NCBI GenBank assembly: GCA_020849095.1
Contig: JADLGX010000375.1
Span: forward strand, 1-42,813
DNA: 42,813 nucleotides
Direction of reading: 5' to 3'
DNA from: Candidatus Eiseniibacteriota bacterium
GTDB lineage: Bacteria > Eisenbacteria > RBG-16-71-46
Shown: in pieces, positions 28,046 through 37,900 of the stretch
Layout of the letters: each line of letters opens with the position of its first letter
How positions within the stretch are numbered: the stretch's first letter is position 1
Notes under the pieces: generated by a model
Databases searched by the model: none
Seen by the model: the letters and a program-made list of their open reading frames with translations, nothing else
What the model was told of the DNA's origin: nothing
Position numbers and translations under genes: made by a program

Positions 28046-30703
28046 CTAGCGCTTCGCCGCGCTCGGAGGCGTCCAGCCGCGCACGAGCGAAATGGTCGGA
28101 CGCCGCTCCGCGACAACGGCGGGCTCGAGCATGTAGAACAACTGGCCCTTGGGGTCCGGTGCCCAGGAGTGGACACGATTGACGACGTGCTGCGCCATGG
28201 ACTGCTTGAACAGCACGCGAGGTGTGCCGATGACCAGCGAGCTGCCGCTGGCTTCGATGCTGGTCGCGACCAGGTGCTCTTCGAGATCCAGGAAGTACAG
28301 CTCACGCCCGTCGCCACGCCAGCGCGGGGTGTAGCCGCCGCCGCTCGACACCTGCCAGCGGCTCTTCAGGCCGGGGTAGTCCATGACGAACACCTCGGGA
28401 CGGCTCCCCGACTGGGTTGCGTAGGCGATCCAATGCCCGTCGGCCGACACCTGGCCGAACCGCACCGCTCCGGGACCGCCGATCAACTCCCGCGCCTGGC
28501 CGCTCGTTGGATCGAGCTCCCAAACGGCGTCGGCCTTTCCCGGGGTCTTGACGCCGGGGCCGGTCATCAGCAGCGTGTTGGCATTCACCCATTGCGTGGG
28601 TGAGAAGTCCTCGCTGCCCTGAAATGCGGTCACAGGTTCGCCGACACCGTCGGCGGCGCGCGTGAACACGCCGTTGTTGCTTGCCCACGCCACTTGTTTG
28701 CCGTCCGGCGACCACGCCGGGTCGTCGCTGCTGTCGTTGAAAGTCAGCCGCAACTCGGTGCCTCGCGTGATGTCGAACAGCCACACGTCCACCCCGCCGT
28801 TCCGCTCGGCGCTCATGGACGTGGCCAGCCGAGTTCCGTCGGGCGACAACTGCAGGTCCTGCAGCGCTCCGCGGCCCGGGATGGCGCGAATCAAAGCGCC
28901 GGTTCGATCGCGCACCGTGATCTGGTCCTTCTCGTTCACCCGCTCGGATCGGAACACGATCGTCCCGTTGCCCCCCACGGAGAAGTCGGCGCGACCGCGC
29001 GCCGGCGAGACGGCGACCGGCGTCGTCACGGTGATCGCATCGCCCGTGAACTCCGCCCGGCCCGGATCGAAGGGCCGCGCTCGCAGGACCTGATCCTCGC
29101 AGTAGTAGAGATGCCCACTCTGGTAGTAGACGTTTCCGACCACGGTCTCGGCGAGTGGCAGCTTGCGCGGTTCGCCGCCATCGAGGGAGTGTATTTCGAG
29201 CGCGGACGTGCTGGAGGCCGAGAGCAGGCCCACGGCGAAGTGACGGCCGTCGGGCAGGAAGTGCGGGAAGCGGTAGTTGCCTCCCAGGGAATCCGCCAGC
29301 AGGACTCGCACTTCCCCGCCGGACGCCGACACCAGGTGCAGCCCGGAACGCGAGGTGGGCGCGAACACGATCTGCCCTCGAGTGTTCCACGAGCCGCCCC
29401 GTCCGTCGCCCGCCGGCGCGAGCGTGGTGACCGCGTTGCCCTCGAGGTCCACTCGCTGCAGCTTGCCGGGAACGAAGAACCCCAGGCTCTTCGCGTCGGG
29501 CGACCAGAACGGGTAGCGGGCGTCCCGCGTGTTCTCCAGCAGCCGCGCACCACCGGACTCCAGGTCGCGCACGGACAACCGGCGCGTGCCGGCGGAGTCC
29601 AGGACGCTGGCGGCATACCACCGGCCGTCCGGGGAGACCGCGCCATCGCCCGCGGCATCCGCCTGCCAGCGCATGTCGGCCGGCGGCGTGAGCTCGGCCC
29701 AGGTGGTCGTGTGTCGCGGAGCGGGCTTCAGCGTCCAGGCCGCCAGCGCAGCGAGCGCGGAGACCAGCAGCGCGGCGCCCAGCAGCATCGCCATGGGCAG
29801 CCCCGCGCGCGCGGGCGCAGTGGCCGGTGTGGCGCCCGGCGTCTTGTGCGCCCCGGGTTGCTCCAGAACGAGCCGCGCTTCGCCGATGTCGCGCAGGCGC
29901 TGGCGCGCGTCGCGCTCGAGGCAGCGCTCGAGCAGCACGAGCACGCGCGGCGGCAGGGCGGCCGGCAGCTCGGACCAGGCGATCTCTCCCTTGAGGATGG
30001 ACGCGATCATGTCCGAGACGGTCTCGCCCTCGAAGGCCTGCCGCCCCGTGAGGCATTCGAAGAGCACGCAACCGAACGCCCAGATGTCGGTGCGCCGGTC
30101 CACGGGCTTGCCGCGCGCCTGCTCGGGGCTCATGTACGCGGCCGTGCCCAGGATCACCCCATCGCCCGTCATGGCGTAGGTCTGCGTGGGCGACATGGAG
30201 AGGCTGGAGTCGCTGGGCGAGCCGGCCGTGCCCTTGGCGAGGCCGAAGTCGAGGACCTTGACCGTGCCGTCGGGCCGCAGCATCACGTTGCCGGGCTTGA
30301 GGTCGCGGTGCACCACGCCGCCGTCGTGCGCGGCTTCGAGCGCGGTGGCCACCTGGCGCGCCACGTCGAGCGCTTCGTCGAGCGGCAGCGGGCCGGAGAT
30401 GAGGCGTTGCGCCAGCGAGACGCCGTCCACGAACTCCATCGCGATGAATCGCCGGCCGCCGTCGATCTCGAGCCCGTGCAGGACCGCGATGTTCGGATGG
30501 TTCAGCGACGCCAGCAGGCGCGCCTCTCGCTCGAAGCGCGCGAGGCGCTCGGGGTCGGCGGCGAAAGCCTCGGGCAGCACCTTGATCGCGACGACGCGAT
30601 CGAGCCGCGTGTCGCGGGCGCGATACACCTCGCCCATGCCGCCCGCGCCCAGCGGCGCGACGATTTCGTAGAGTCCGAGCCTGTCGCCGGCGGCCAGCGG
30701 CAT
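28046..30703 (-). CDS. PknB-type serine/threonine protein kinase with TM helix and C-terminal TolB/PD40-like beta-propeller
   Basis: [91 protein letters not shown]; repeated WSPDAK/LSPDG/WSPDGK motifs. Confidence 0.95.
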   Translation of the reverse strand: MPLAAGDRLGLYEIVAPLGAGGMGEVYRARDTRLDRVVAIKVLPEAFAADPERLARFEREARLLASLNHPNIAVLHGLEIDGGRRFIAMEFVDGVSLAQRLISGPLPLDEALDVARQVATALEAAHDGGVVHRDLKPGNVMLRPDGTVKVLDFGLAKGTAGSPSDSSLSMSPTQTYAMTGDGVILGTAAYMSPEQARGKPVDRRTDIWAFGCVLFECLTGRQAFEGETVSDMIASILKGEIAWSELPAALPPRVLVLLERCLERDARQRLRDIGEARLVLEQPGAHKTPGATPATAPARAGLPMAMLLGAALLVSALAALAAWTLKPAPRHTTTWAELTPPADMRWQADAAGDGAVSPDGRWYAASVLDSAGTRRLSVRDLESGGARLLENTRDARYPFWSPDAKSLGFFVPGKLQRVDLEGNAVTTLAPAGDGRGGSWNTRGQIVFAPTSRSGLHLVSASGGEVRVLLADSLGGNYRFPHFLPDGRHFAVGLLSASSTSALEIHSLDGGEPRKLPLAETVVGNVYYQSGHLYYCEDQVLRARPFDPGRAEFTGDAITVTTPVAVSPARGRADFSVGGNGTIVFRSERVNEKDQITVRDRTGALIRAIPGRGALQDLQLSPDGTRLATSMSAERNGGVDVWLFDITRGTELRLTFNDSSDDPAWSPDGKQVAWASNNGVFTRAADGVGEPVTAFQGSEDFSPTQWVNANTLLMTGPGVKTPGKADAVWELDPTSGQARELIGGPGAVRFGQVSADGHWIAYATQSGSRPEVFVMDYPGLKSRWQVSSGGGYTPRWRGDGRELYFLDLEEHLVATSIEASGSSLVIGTPRVLFKQSMAQHVVNRVHSWAPDPKGQLFYMLEPAVVAERRPTISLVRGWTPPSAAKR

Positions 30704-30858
30704 GCGGGTGCCTCCTTGTCACGGGATGGATGGGCGGACGGTGAGGCCAAAAGACGCGGCAAGGTAGCACAGGGCCGTGGCGCTTCGGACGCCCCGATTG
30801 ATATGTTCCCGCCCCTCCGCCCCCGACGATTCGCCGCTCCACCCCGAGAGAGCCGCTC

Positions 30859-31341
30859 GTGAAGAAGACCATCCTCCTCTACGGACTGCTCGGCGGCGTG
30901 CTCATTGCCGCGCTCAAGATGGTCGAGTACCGCTACCTCGTGCTGGAGCACTCGCTCGAAATGTACGGCGGCATCGTGGCGGCGCTGTTTTCCGTGATGG
31001 GCATCTGGCTGGGGCGCAAGCTCACCCGCACCCGCGAAAAGCTGGTCGTGCGCGAGGTCGCCGTCCGGGTCGAGGTGCCCGTGGAGGTGCGGGTGCCGGT
31101 GCCCGCCTCCGGGCCGTTCGTGCGCAACGAGGAGCGCGTGCGCGAACTGCTTCTCACCCCGCGCGAGCTCGAGATTCTCGAGGCACTGGCCGCCGGGCTG
31201 AGCAACAAGGAGATGGCCGACCAGTTGTTCGTGAGCGAGAACACCGTCAAGACTCACGCGGCCCGGGTGTTCGCCAAGCTGGGGGCCAGGCGGCGCACGC
31301 AGGCGGTCCAGCTGGCCAAGGAGGCGGGAATCATCGCCTGA
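30859..31341 (+). CDS. Membrane-anchored LuxR/NarL-type HTH regulator
   Basis: Two N-terminal TM helices (ILLYGLLGGVLIAALKMV; GGIVAALFSVMGIWLG), Val-rich linker, then LTPRELEILEALAAGLSNKEMADQLFVSENTVKTHAARVFAKLGARRRTQAVQLAKEAGII. Confidence 0.93.
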   Translation: MKKTILLYGLLGGVLIAALKMVEYRYLVLEHSLEMYGGIVAALFSVMGIWLGRKLTRTREKLVVREVAVRVEVPVEVRVPVPASGPFVRNEERVRELLLTPRELEILEALAAGLSNKEMADQLFVSENTVKTHAARVFAKLGARRRTQAVQLAKEAGIIA

Positions 31342-31343
31342 AA

Positions 31344-31388
31344 GGGTGATATTCGCGTTTTCGACAGGAGAATCACCCGTTCGGGTGA
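31344..31388 (+). promoter_or_regulatory. Mutually exclusive hairpins between LuxR-type gene and DUF4199 gene
   Basis: GGGTGAT (31344-31350) and GGGTGA (31383-31388) can each pair with ATCACCC (31372-31378). Confidence 0.4.
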
Positions 31389-31461
31389 CGCGGAGGCGGC
31401 CCCTCCGAGCACACACTGCCGCCGTTCCCCCGTCTCACCCACCCCTCAACAGGAGATTCCC

Positions 31462-32001
31462 ATGCGGAAGATCGTCCTCACGTACGGGCTCATCGCCGGC
31501 GGCATCCTCTCGGCCACGTTCCTGGTCGCGCTCCAGTTCCACGACGCCATCGGCTTCGACGGCGGCATGGTCGTGGGCTACACGTCCATGGTGCTGGCGT
31601 TCCTGCTCATCTTCTTCGGGGTGCGCACGTACCGCGACGGCGAGGGCGGCGGCCGGGTAAGTTTCGGCAAGGCGCTCGGCGTGGGGCTGCTGATCGGCCT
31701 GGTGGCGTCCGCCTGCTACGTGGCCACCTGGGAGGCGATCTACTTCGGGACCAAGAGCGATTACATCGAGAAGTACCAGGCGCACATGCTCGAAAAGGAG
31801 CGTAAGGCCGGCGCCAGCCCCGAGGCCCTGGCCGCCAAGCAGGCCGAGATGGACAAGTTCGAGGAGATGTACAAGAACCCGGTGATCAACTCGGCGATCA
31901 CGTTCATGGAGCCCCTGCCGGTCGCGCTGGTGATGGCGCTGGTCTCGGCGGGCGTCCTGAGCCGCCGCAAGAAGGATGGCCGAGAGCCGGCGACGGCCTA
32001 G
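31462..32001 (+). CDS. DUF4199 domain-containing membrane protein
   Basis: MRKIVLTYGLIAGGILSATFLV...GYTSMVLAFLLIFFGVRTYRDGEGGGRVSFGKALGVGLLIGLVASACYVATWEAIYF...; AGGAG upstream. Confidence 0.9.
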   Translation: MRKIVLTYGLIAGGILSATFLVALQFHDAIGFDGGMVVGYTSMVLAFLLIFFGVRTYRDGEGGGRVSFGKALGVGLLIGLVASACYVATWEAIYFGTKSDYIEKYQAHMLEKERKAGASPEALAAKQAEMDKFEEMYKNPVINSAITFMEPLPVALVMALVSAGVLSRRKKDGREPATA

Positions 32002-32195
32002 CAGCCGGGGGCGCGTCGGGGCGGGTTTCGAGGGTCTTTCCGGCCCCCGGGACCCGCCCCAACGTGTTGTCCCCCAACGACGCAACGCTGAGGACATGAT
32101 CCGCACTCCTGGCGATACCGGCCGGCGGCCCCGAGCGACGAAACTCCCCTCGCTTTCACACCCCGCCGTCCGTCCCTTCGCCCCGGAGGCTGTTC

Positions 32196-34799
32196 ATGCG
32201 ACTCCATCCTCGCCTGCTCGTTCTCGCCGCTCTCCTGCTTGCCGGACTGACGGCCTGCGTCCGGCCCAGCTCCGCGCTGCCGAACTACCAGCCGGCCGGA
32301 CTGGTCGGTTGGCCTGCGCCGCTCTACCTCTGCGAGACGTCCCCGGCATCGATCTCGAACTACAGCGGGATCGTCGAGGTCCTGTACGGAGACTCCACCA
32401 GCATCTATCCCGTCGGTTGCATGGCGAACCGCGGAACGACCGGTACTGCGCCGGTCGGCTTCGGCATCTACGTGGACAGCGTCCTCACGGGGTTCTCGGG
32501 CGCCGCGACGCTTGGCCCCAACTTCTTCTTTCCCACGATCGTCCCGGTCCCCGTCCGCGGCGGCTTGCACACGTTCATCCTCAAGTGCGATTCGCAGAAC
32601 GCCGACGTCGAAAGCGACGAGAACGACAACTACTCCGGTCTGCAGGCGTCTGTCGTTCCGACGGAGTTTCTCGCCGCCGGTAGCTCCCGCCCGTTCCCGC
32701 AGCCGCCGAACCCCACCGCCGGCATCGGGCTCATTCCCGCGCCGTTCTACGCCAACAAGGACGGCATTCGCTGCGGCTGGTTGCCGCCCGCGCGCGGTCG
32801 GTGGTCTGCTTTCGCCGTGCACGCGGCGAACGGCTCCAACTACGACATCGGCCTCTACGAACCCGCGACCGGGCAGGGCAACGGTTTCCGCAACGCCATG
32901 GCCACGTCGGTCAATCCCGGCGCCGCGACGGAAATCATCCTCCGGAACAATGGCGCGGTCGCGGACCACAACCACGACCTGGGCGTCGTCTACGCGTCGG
33001 GGTCGGGCAGCTACATCGCCGAATCGCGCATGGCCCCCGACAACATCCCGATGGCCATCAACACGGTCGTCAACGGCAGCCTCGCGGGGAACCAGATGGT
33101 CGCGGTGGACGAGTACGTGCACACGGTCGTGCCGACGGTGTCGTGGATCCGCCTGCGGCTCGAGACCACCCCGGGTATCAAGCTGCACCTGGCAGCCGTG
33201 AGTCCCGTCTTGGGCGTCTATTCGCGGAACGCCTTCACGGACACCGCGGGGACGAACTCGCAGGGTGTCGCGGTGCTCGACCTGTCCGTGCCGGTCACCG
33301 GGGTCGGTCCGAACTACGCGGTGATCGTGTATCGCGACCTGGACGACGGTGGCTCGTCGCCGGTCGCCTACACGCTGCGGTTGATCAGCGCACCCAACTA
33401 CACCAACGAAAAGCTCCCGGGCTGGATCGGCACGATCGGCGTGGCCAACGGCACGCCGAACCTCACGAGCGAACCCGCGGCGCTGGCGGGCGCGCCCACC
33501 GCCACGAGTGTGATGTTCGGCTTCCGGAACAACGGCAGCATGAACGCGACCGCCGGCTCGTACCGGCTGTACCTCGACGGCGTCGTCGCAGTGGACAAGT
33601 CGGGCCTCGCGCTCGCTCCCGAGGAATTCACCACGGTCTCGCCGGCGTTCCCCTCGATCACCGGCGGCCGCCACACGCTCTCCTACTCGCTCGACTACGC
33701 GGGCGCGGTCACGGAGTGGAACGAGTCCGACAACACGTGGGGCAAGCAGTGGACGTGGACGCCGGCCCTGCTGAGCGGAAGTTTCGCGTCGCGCACGGCG
33801 CCCGATGCGCAGGGAGGCTGGACGCACCTGCCTGCCGGCGTGACGCCGCTGCCCAACCTCGACGGCGTGCGCGCGACGTTCACGCCGAACTCCTCGTCCT
33901 ATTGGGGCGCGACGCTGATGACGCCCAACGCGGGTAACACGAACTCGCTGACGTACTACGCACCCGGCAGCGGGCCGTTCGGCGCGTTCGTCACGCCGGT
34001 GCTCGGCCTCACCAAGCCGGGCGGACGCACCGCAGCGATCCTCGCGGACGTTCCGGCGGCGACGTCCTATGACGTCGGCGTGCAGCGGATCACCGGCAAC
34101 GGCGCCTACACGATCCAGAACCTGACGCCCGTGGATCTGGGCGCGCTGCCGATCACGAGCGACACGCAGACGATCAACCCCGGCCAGATCGGCAAGCTCT
34201 ACAGTTTCAAGACCATCAACTGGCTTCCGATCCACTTGCAGGTGCTGTTGCAGAACCTGTCGGGCAACGCCGACCTCGCGATCGCCGTCCACCAGCACGT
34301 GATCGGTGGCTATGGCGTGCGCGATGCCGAGACCACGACGTTCTCCAACGACAACGGCCCGGGCGGAAACGAAGAAGCCGTCCGCAACATCCAGCAGGAC
34401 CTCACGCAGGTGGGGATCCTGGTGTACAAGACCGACGCCGCCGACCTGAGCAAGTCGGTCACGTTCACGCTGCGCACGAATGGTGGCGCGGTCGCGGACG
34501 TGGGTGACGCGCTCCCACGCGAGCTCGCGTTCGCGCTGGCCGGCGAGAATCCCTCGCGTTCGGGCAATACGATGCTGCGCTTCGACCTGCCGTCGGCCGG
34601 TGAGGCGTCACTCGAGCTGTACGACGTCACGGGCCAGCGCGTGCGCACGCTGGCGAGCGGCACGCGCGCGGCGGGCACCTACACGCTGGGATGGGACGGC
34701 CGCGGTGACGGCGGACGGCCACTCGCGAACGGCGTGTACTTTGCGCGGTTCCACGCGGGCTCGTTCACGCGCACGATTCGCGTGTCGCTGCTTCAGTAA
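32196..34799 (+). CDS. Lipoprotein-like secreted protein with CARDB-type domains and C-terminal FlgD-Ig/T9SS-like module
   Basis: MRLHPRLLVLAALLLAGLTAC (lipobox LTAC); FGFRNNGSMNATAGSYRLYLDGVVAVDKSG...TLSYSLDYAGAVTEWNESDNTW (CARDB-like); C-terminus NPSRSGNTMLRFDLP...YDVTGQRVRTL...WDGRGDGGRPLANGVYFARF. Confidence 0.82.
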   Translation: MRLHPRLLVLAALLLAGLTACVRPSSALPNYQPAGLVGWPAPLYLCETSPASISNYSGIVEVLYGDSTSIYPVGCMANRGTTGTAPVGFGIYVDSVLTGFSGAATLGPNFFFPTIVPVPVRGGLHTFILKCDSQNADVESDENDNYSGLQASVVPTEFLAAGSSRPFPQPPNPTAGIGLIPAPFYANKDGIRCGWLPPARGRWSAFAVHAANGSNYDIGLYEPATGQGNGFRNAMATSVNPGAATEIILRNNGAVADHNHDLGVVYASGSGSYIAESRMAPDNIPMAINTVVNGSLAGNQMVAVDEYVHTVVPTVSWIRLRLETTPGIKLHLAAVSPVLGVYSRNAFTDTAGTNSQGVAVLDLSVPVTGVGPNYAVIVYRDLDDGGSSPVAYTLRLISAPNYTNEKLPGWIGTIGVANGTPNLTSEPAALAGAPTATSVMFGFRNNGSMNATAGSYRLYLDGVVAVDKSGLALAPEEFTTVSPAFPSITGGRHTLSYSLDYAGAVTEWNESDNTWGKQWTWTPALLSGSFASRTAPDAQGGWTHLPAGVTPLPNLDGVRATFTPNSSSYWGATLMTPNAGNTNSLTYYAPGSGPFGAFVTPVLGLTKPGGRTAAILADVPAATSYDVGVQRITGNGAYTIQNLTPVDLGALPITSDTQTINPGQIGKLYSFKTINWLPIHLQVLLQNLSGNADLAIAVHQHVIGGYGVRDAETTTFSNDNGPGGNEEAVRNIQQDLTQVGILVYKTDAADLSKSVTFTLRTNGGAVADVGDALPRELAFALAGENPSRSGNTMLRFDLPSAGEASLELYDVTGQRVRTLASGTRAAGTYTLGWDGRGDGGRPLANGVYFARFHAGSFTRTIRVSLLQ

Positions 34800-34828
34800 C
34801 TCGAGTCGAAAGCTGTCCGAAAATACGA

Positions 34829-34856
34829 ACGGGCCCCGGCGAGCGCCGGGGCCCGT
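34829..34856. terminator. Candidate bidirectional terminator hairpin between convergent genes
   Basis: Perfect 12-bp inverted repeat ACGGGCCCCGGC-GAGC-GCCGGGGCCCGT, between the stops of 32196..34799(+) and 34902..38036(-). Confidence 0.75.
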
Positions 34857-34901
34857 CGTCCTGTGTTCGTGCTCGCTGCGCGCAACGCGCGTCGCGCGTC
34901 G

Positions 34902-37900
34902 TCAGTCCCCGCTCGCCGTGAATGCGGCCCACCAGAAGGGGTGAGTGCCTTGGTGGCGAGCACGCCGCGCTGCCAGCACCGCGCGCGAAGCCTCGCGCAC
35001 CGCCGCGCTGGCGGAATGCGTCTGCGCGCGGGCCGCGTAGAGCGCCAGCATCCAGTCGCGAGTCGCTTCGTCCGAGACCGACCAGCGGCTGGCGATCACG
35101 GCGTTCGCGCCGGAGAGATGAAACGCGCGCCGCATGCCAAGGACGCCCTCGCGGGACCAGCCCTGCGGTGCTCCCGACTGACACGACGAGAGGACGACCC
35201 AGTCGGTGTCCCGAAGGTCGAGCGTTGCAGCCTCCTCGGCCGTCAGCAGGCCATCGTTGTCGTCGCGCGTCGAGTCGGCGCTTCCGTTGGCGCCCGCGAG
35301 CGCCAGCCAGACTCGGCGACCCAGCCAGGGCGAAGTGGCGGGGCGGGCTTCTGGCGCGGCCGGGGTCGGAGTGCGCGGGCGTCTCGGTCTGGCGGTGAGC
35401 GCCTCCACTCCGCCGACGCCGCGACTGCCGGCCGGAGCGCCGGACGCGCCATCGCAGTCGTCGCCGACCACGATGCCGTGCGTGGCCAGGTGGACCACGC
35501 GGTGTCCCGGGGCATTCCGTTTGAACTCGGCCTCGAGAGCGTCCGACCCGAGCAGAAGGCGGACCTCCCCGCCCTCACGCCAGAGCTCGCTGATCGCGCG
35601 CGCTTCGTCGAGTGTTCCCGGAAGCGCCCCGAGCACGGGGACGGCCTGAACGCACGGCGCGCCGGGTGCGAGTTCGCGCGAAGCCGAGTTGCGCGCGGGT
35701 TCGCGACCGGGACCGAAGTCCGGCCCACCCAGCACGAGCAACCCGTTGGTCGCCGGCGTGCTCCGCTCATGAGCGACGTCGGCTTCGCTCGCGAGCACGG
35801 TGATCGCGACGGCTTCGTCGGCGAGGTAGCGTCCGCGGGGAGCCGGCAAGGCGAGCCAGGGCAGGTCCTCGAGGGGCGACGAGGGAACGAGGAACACGTG
35901 CGAGGCGCCGCCGAGTGCCCGCTCGAGCGGGGTCCACACCATCGTGCGCACGCGCTCTCCGAAGCGGCGAACCCGCGCCTCGGCGCGGTCGGCCGCCGCG
36001 CCCGGCACCTGGGCCAATTCCGCGGTCCAGGCGGCGAGCGCCGCTTCGATCGGAGCAGTGGGGCCCAACTCCACTCGATGCGGGCCGGGTTCGCCAGCGT
36101 GCGCGACGAACGCGACCAGCCGGCGTTCGACGTTGGCGTCGGAGATCGCGAAGCCCACCAGCGCTTCGCCAGGGGCCAGCGACGCGAGCGAGGCACCGAG
36201 TGCGTGCGTGTCACGAACGGTGGGCGCGAGCCGGGAAAGGCGGGCGAAGGCGCGCTCGGCGTTCTCGGCTTCGGCGCTGGCAGCGGTCCAGCGCGCCCGT
36301 GTGTCCGGGTCGTCGGGGTGTGCCGCGCCGCTGACCGAGAGGCGGGCGAGGCGCCGCTGGGCCGTGAGCCAGCGCCGATGTGCGGACGTCGAGGCCGAGT
36401 CTCCAGCGTTGCCGGTCACGGGGCGCCGGCGTGCGACCTCGTCGCGAACGATCGAACGGGAGCGCGCCACGTGGTCCCAAGTACGTCGCGCCGCGTCGGC
36501 GCCGGGGGGCGCCGAGGCGACGACCGCGTCGAGCACTTCGGCGTGACGTTCGAGCAGTTGGAGCGCGCGGGCGTCGGGCAACGCACGGACCTCCTGCCTC
36601 AGGTTGGCGAATGCATCGTCGTCGGCGGCGAGGGCGTGCGCCCACGACGCCGTGTTCCACCCCACGCGATGTTCCGCGCGCGCGAGCGCCGAGCGCACGA
36701 ACGCCCAGGTCGGTGCGCGTCGAATCCGGGTGGAATCGGCGAGCGTGTCCAGCCACGCCACGGCGCGGCGCAGCGCGAGTGAATCGGCGGGGACGCGAAT
36801 CGTGGCGAGGTACTCGCCGAGCAGCGTGGATGCGCGCTCACCGGTGGGATCGCGGCGGCGCTCGAGGGTGATGGGCGCCGAGAGCCACTCGCGTGCCGCG
36901 GCATACTCCCCTTCCTGGCGACGAAAACGGGCCTCCAGCAAAGGCGCGTACATCGGGTTGCTCGACGCGACCTGTGGCGCCCGCGTCATCGCTTCCTGCG
37001 ACAGCGCGAGCTGCACTCGCGCCGAATCGCGTTGCCCGAGCTTGAGCAGCACCTCGGCGTAGGCCAGCCTCACGCTGATCGTGGTCGGGTGCGAGTCACC
37101 GAGCGTGCGCACGAGTCGTGGCAGCAGATCGCGTTGTTCGACGAAAGCGCCGCGGTGATCGCCCAGCTGAAGGAGCCGGTTGTGGGGGCGCACGCGCGCC
37201 AGCAGAGTCGTCACCGCGTCCGGTCCCATGCGGCGCGAGGCCGCGTCATAGGAGCGCCAGGCCGATTCGACCGATTCTGCGAGATCGCCGCCGCGCAATT
37301 GAATGGTGGACATGCGAGAGAGGACGTTTTCGAGCATCGCGGATCTCAAGCTGGCCCTTTCGGCCAGAGCGAGCGCTCGGCCAATGAGCGGTTCCGCCTC
37401 ATCGAGCTCGCCGATCTCGGAAAGGAAGAGCGCGTGGTCCGAGAGCAGCGCCATGGGACCACCCCCGGGGGCCAGTGCGGGATACAGCTGTCCGGCGCGC
37501 TCGAAGTGGCTGCGAGCTTCGGCCGTTCGACCCTGGGCCTGCCGGGCGACCGCGGCGAGATGATGGGCCTCCTTGGCGCGCATGGAATCGAGCGGCGTGC
37601 CGCCCTCGGCCCACCGCGCGACTTCGAGCGCGAGCCGGGCGGAGCGTTCGTAGTCGAGCCGGAACGCGGCGATCCGGGACGCCACGACGCGGGCATCGGC
37701 GCCGAAGGCGGTCGGCCGGCCGGCGCTGAGGTCACGCAGCGTGGCGGCCCGCTGGGCGTCGGCGAGCGCGGTGTCGTCGCGCAGCCGGCGCGCCATCCAT
37801 CGTGAGTACGCGCGATGGTAGAGGAACTGGGAGAGCGCGAGCGTGTCGGTGGCCGGGCGCGACTCGAGATGCCGGATGGCGAGCGTGGTGACCGAGTCCA

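Noticed and set aside
28694-30862. 722-aa plus-strand ORF opposite the kinase gene
   Set aside because: Antisense shadow ORF of a clear kinase gene; no coherent domain.
34863-36782. 639-aa plus-strand ORF opposite the CHAT gene
   Set aside because: Same shadow-ORF effect; the minus strand carries intact CHAT catalytic motifs and a signal peptide.
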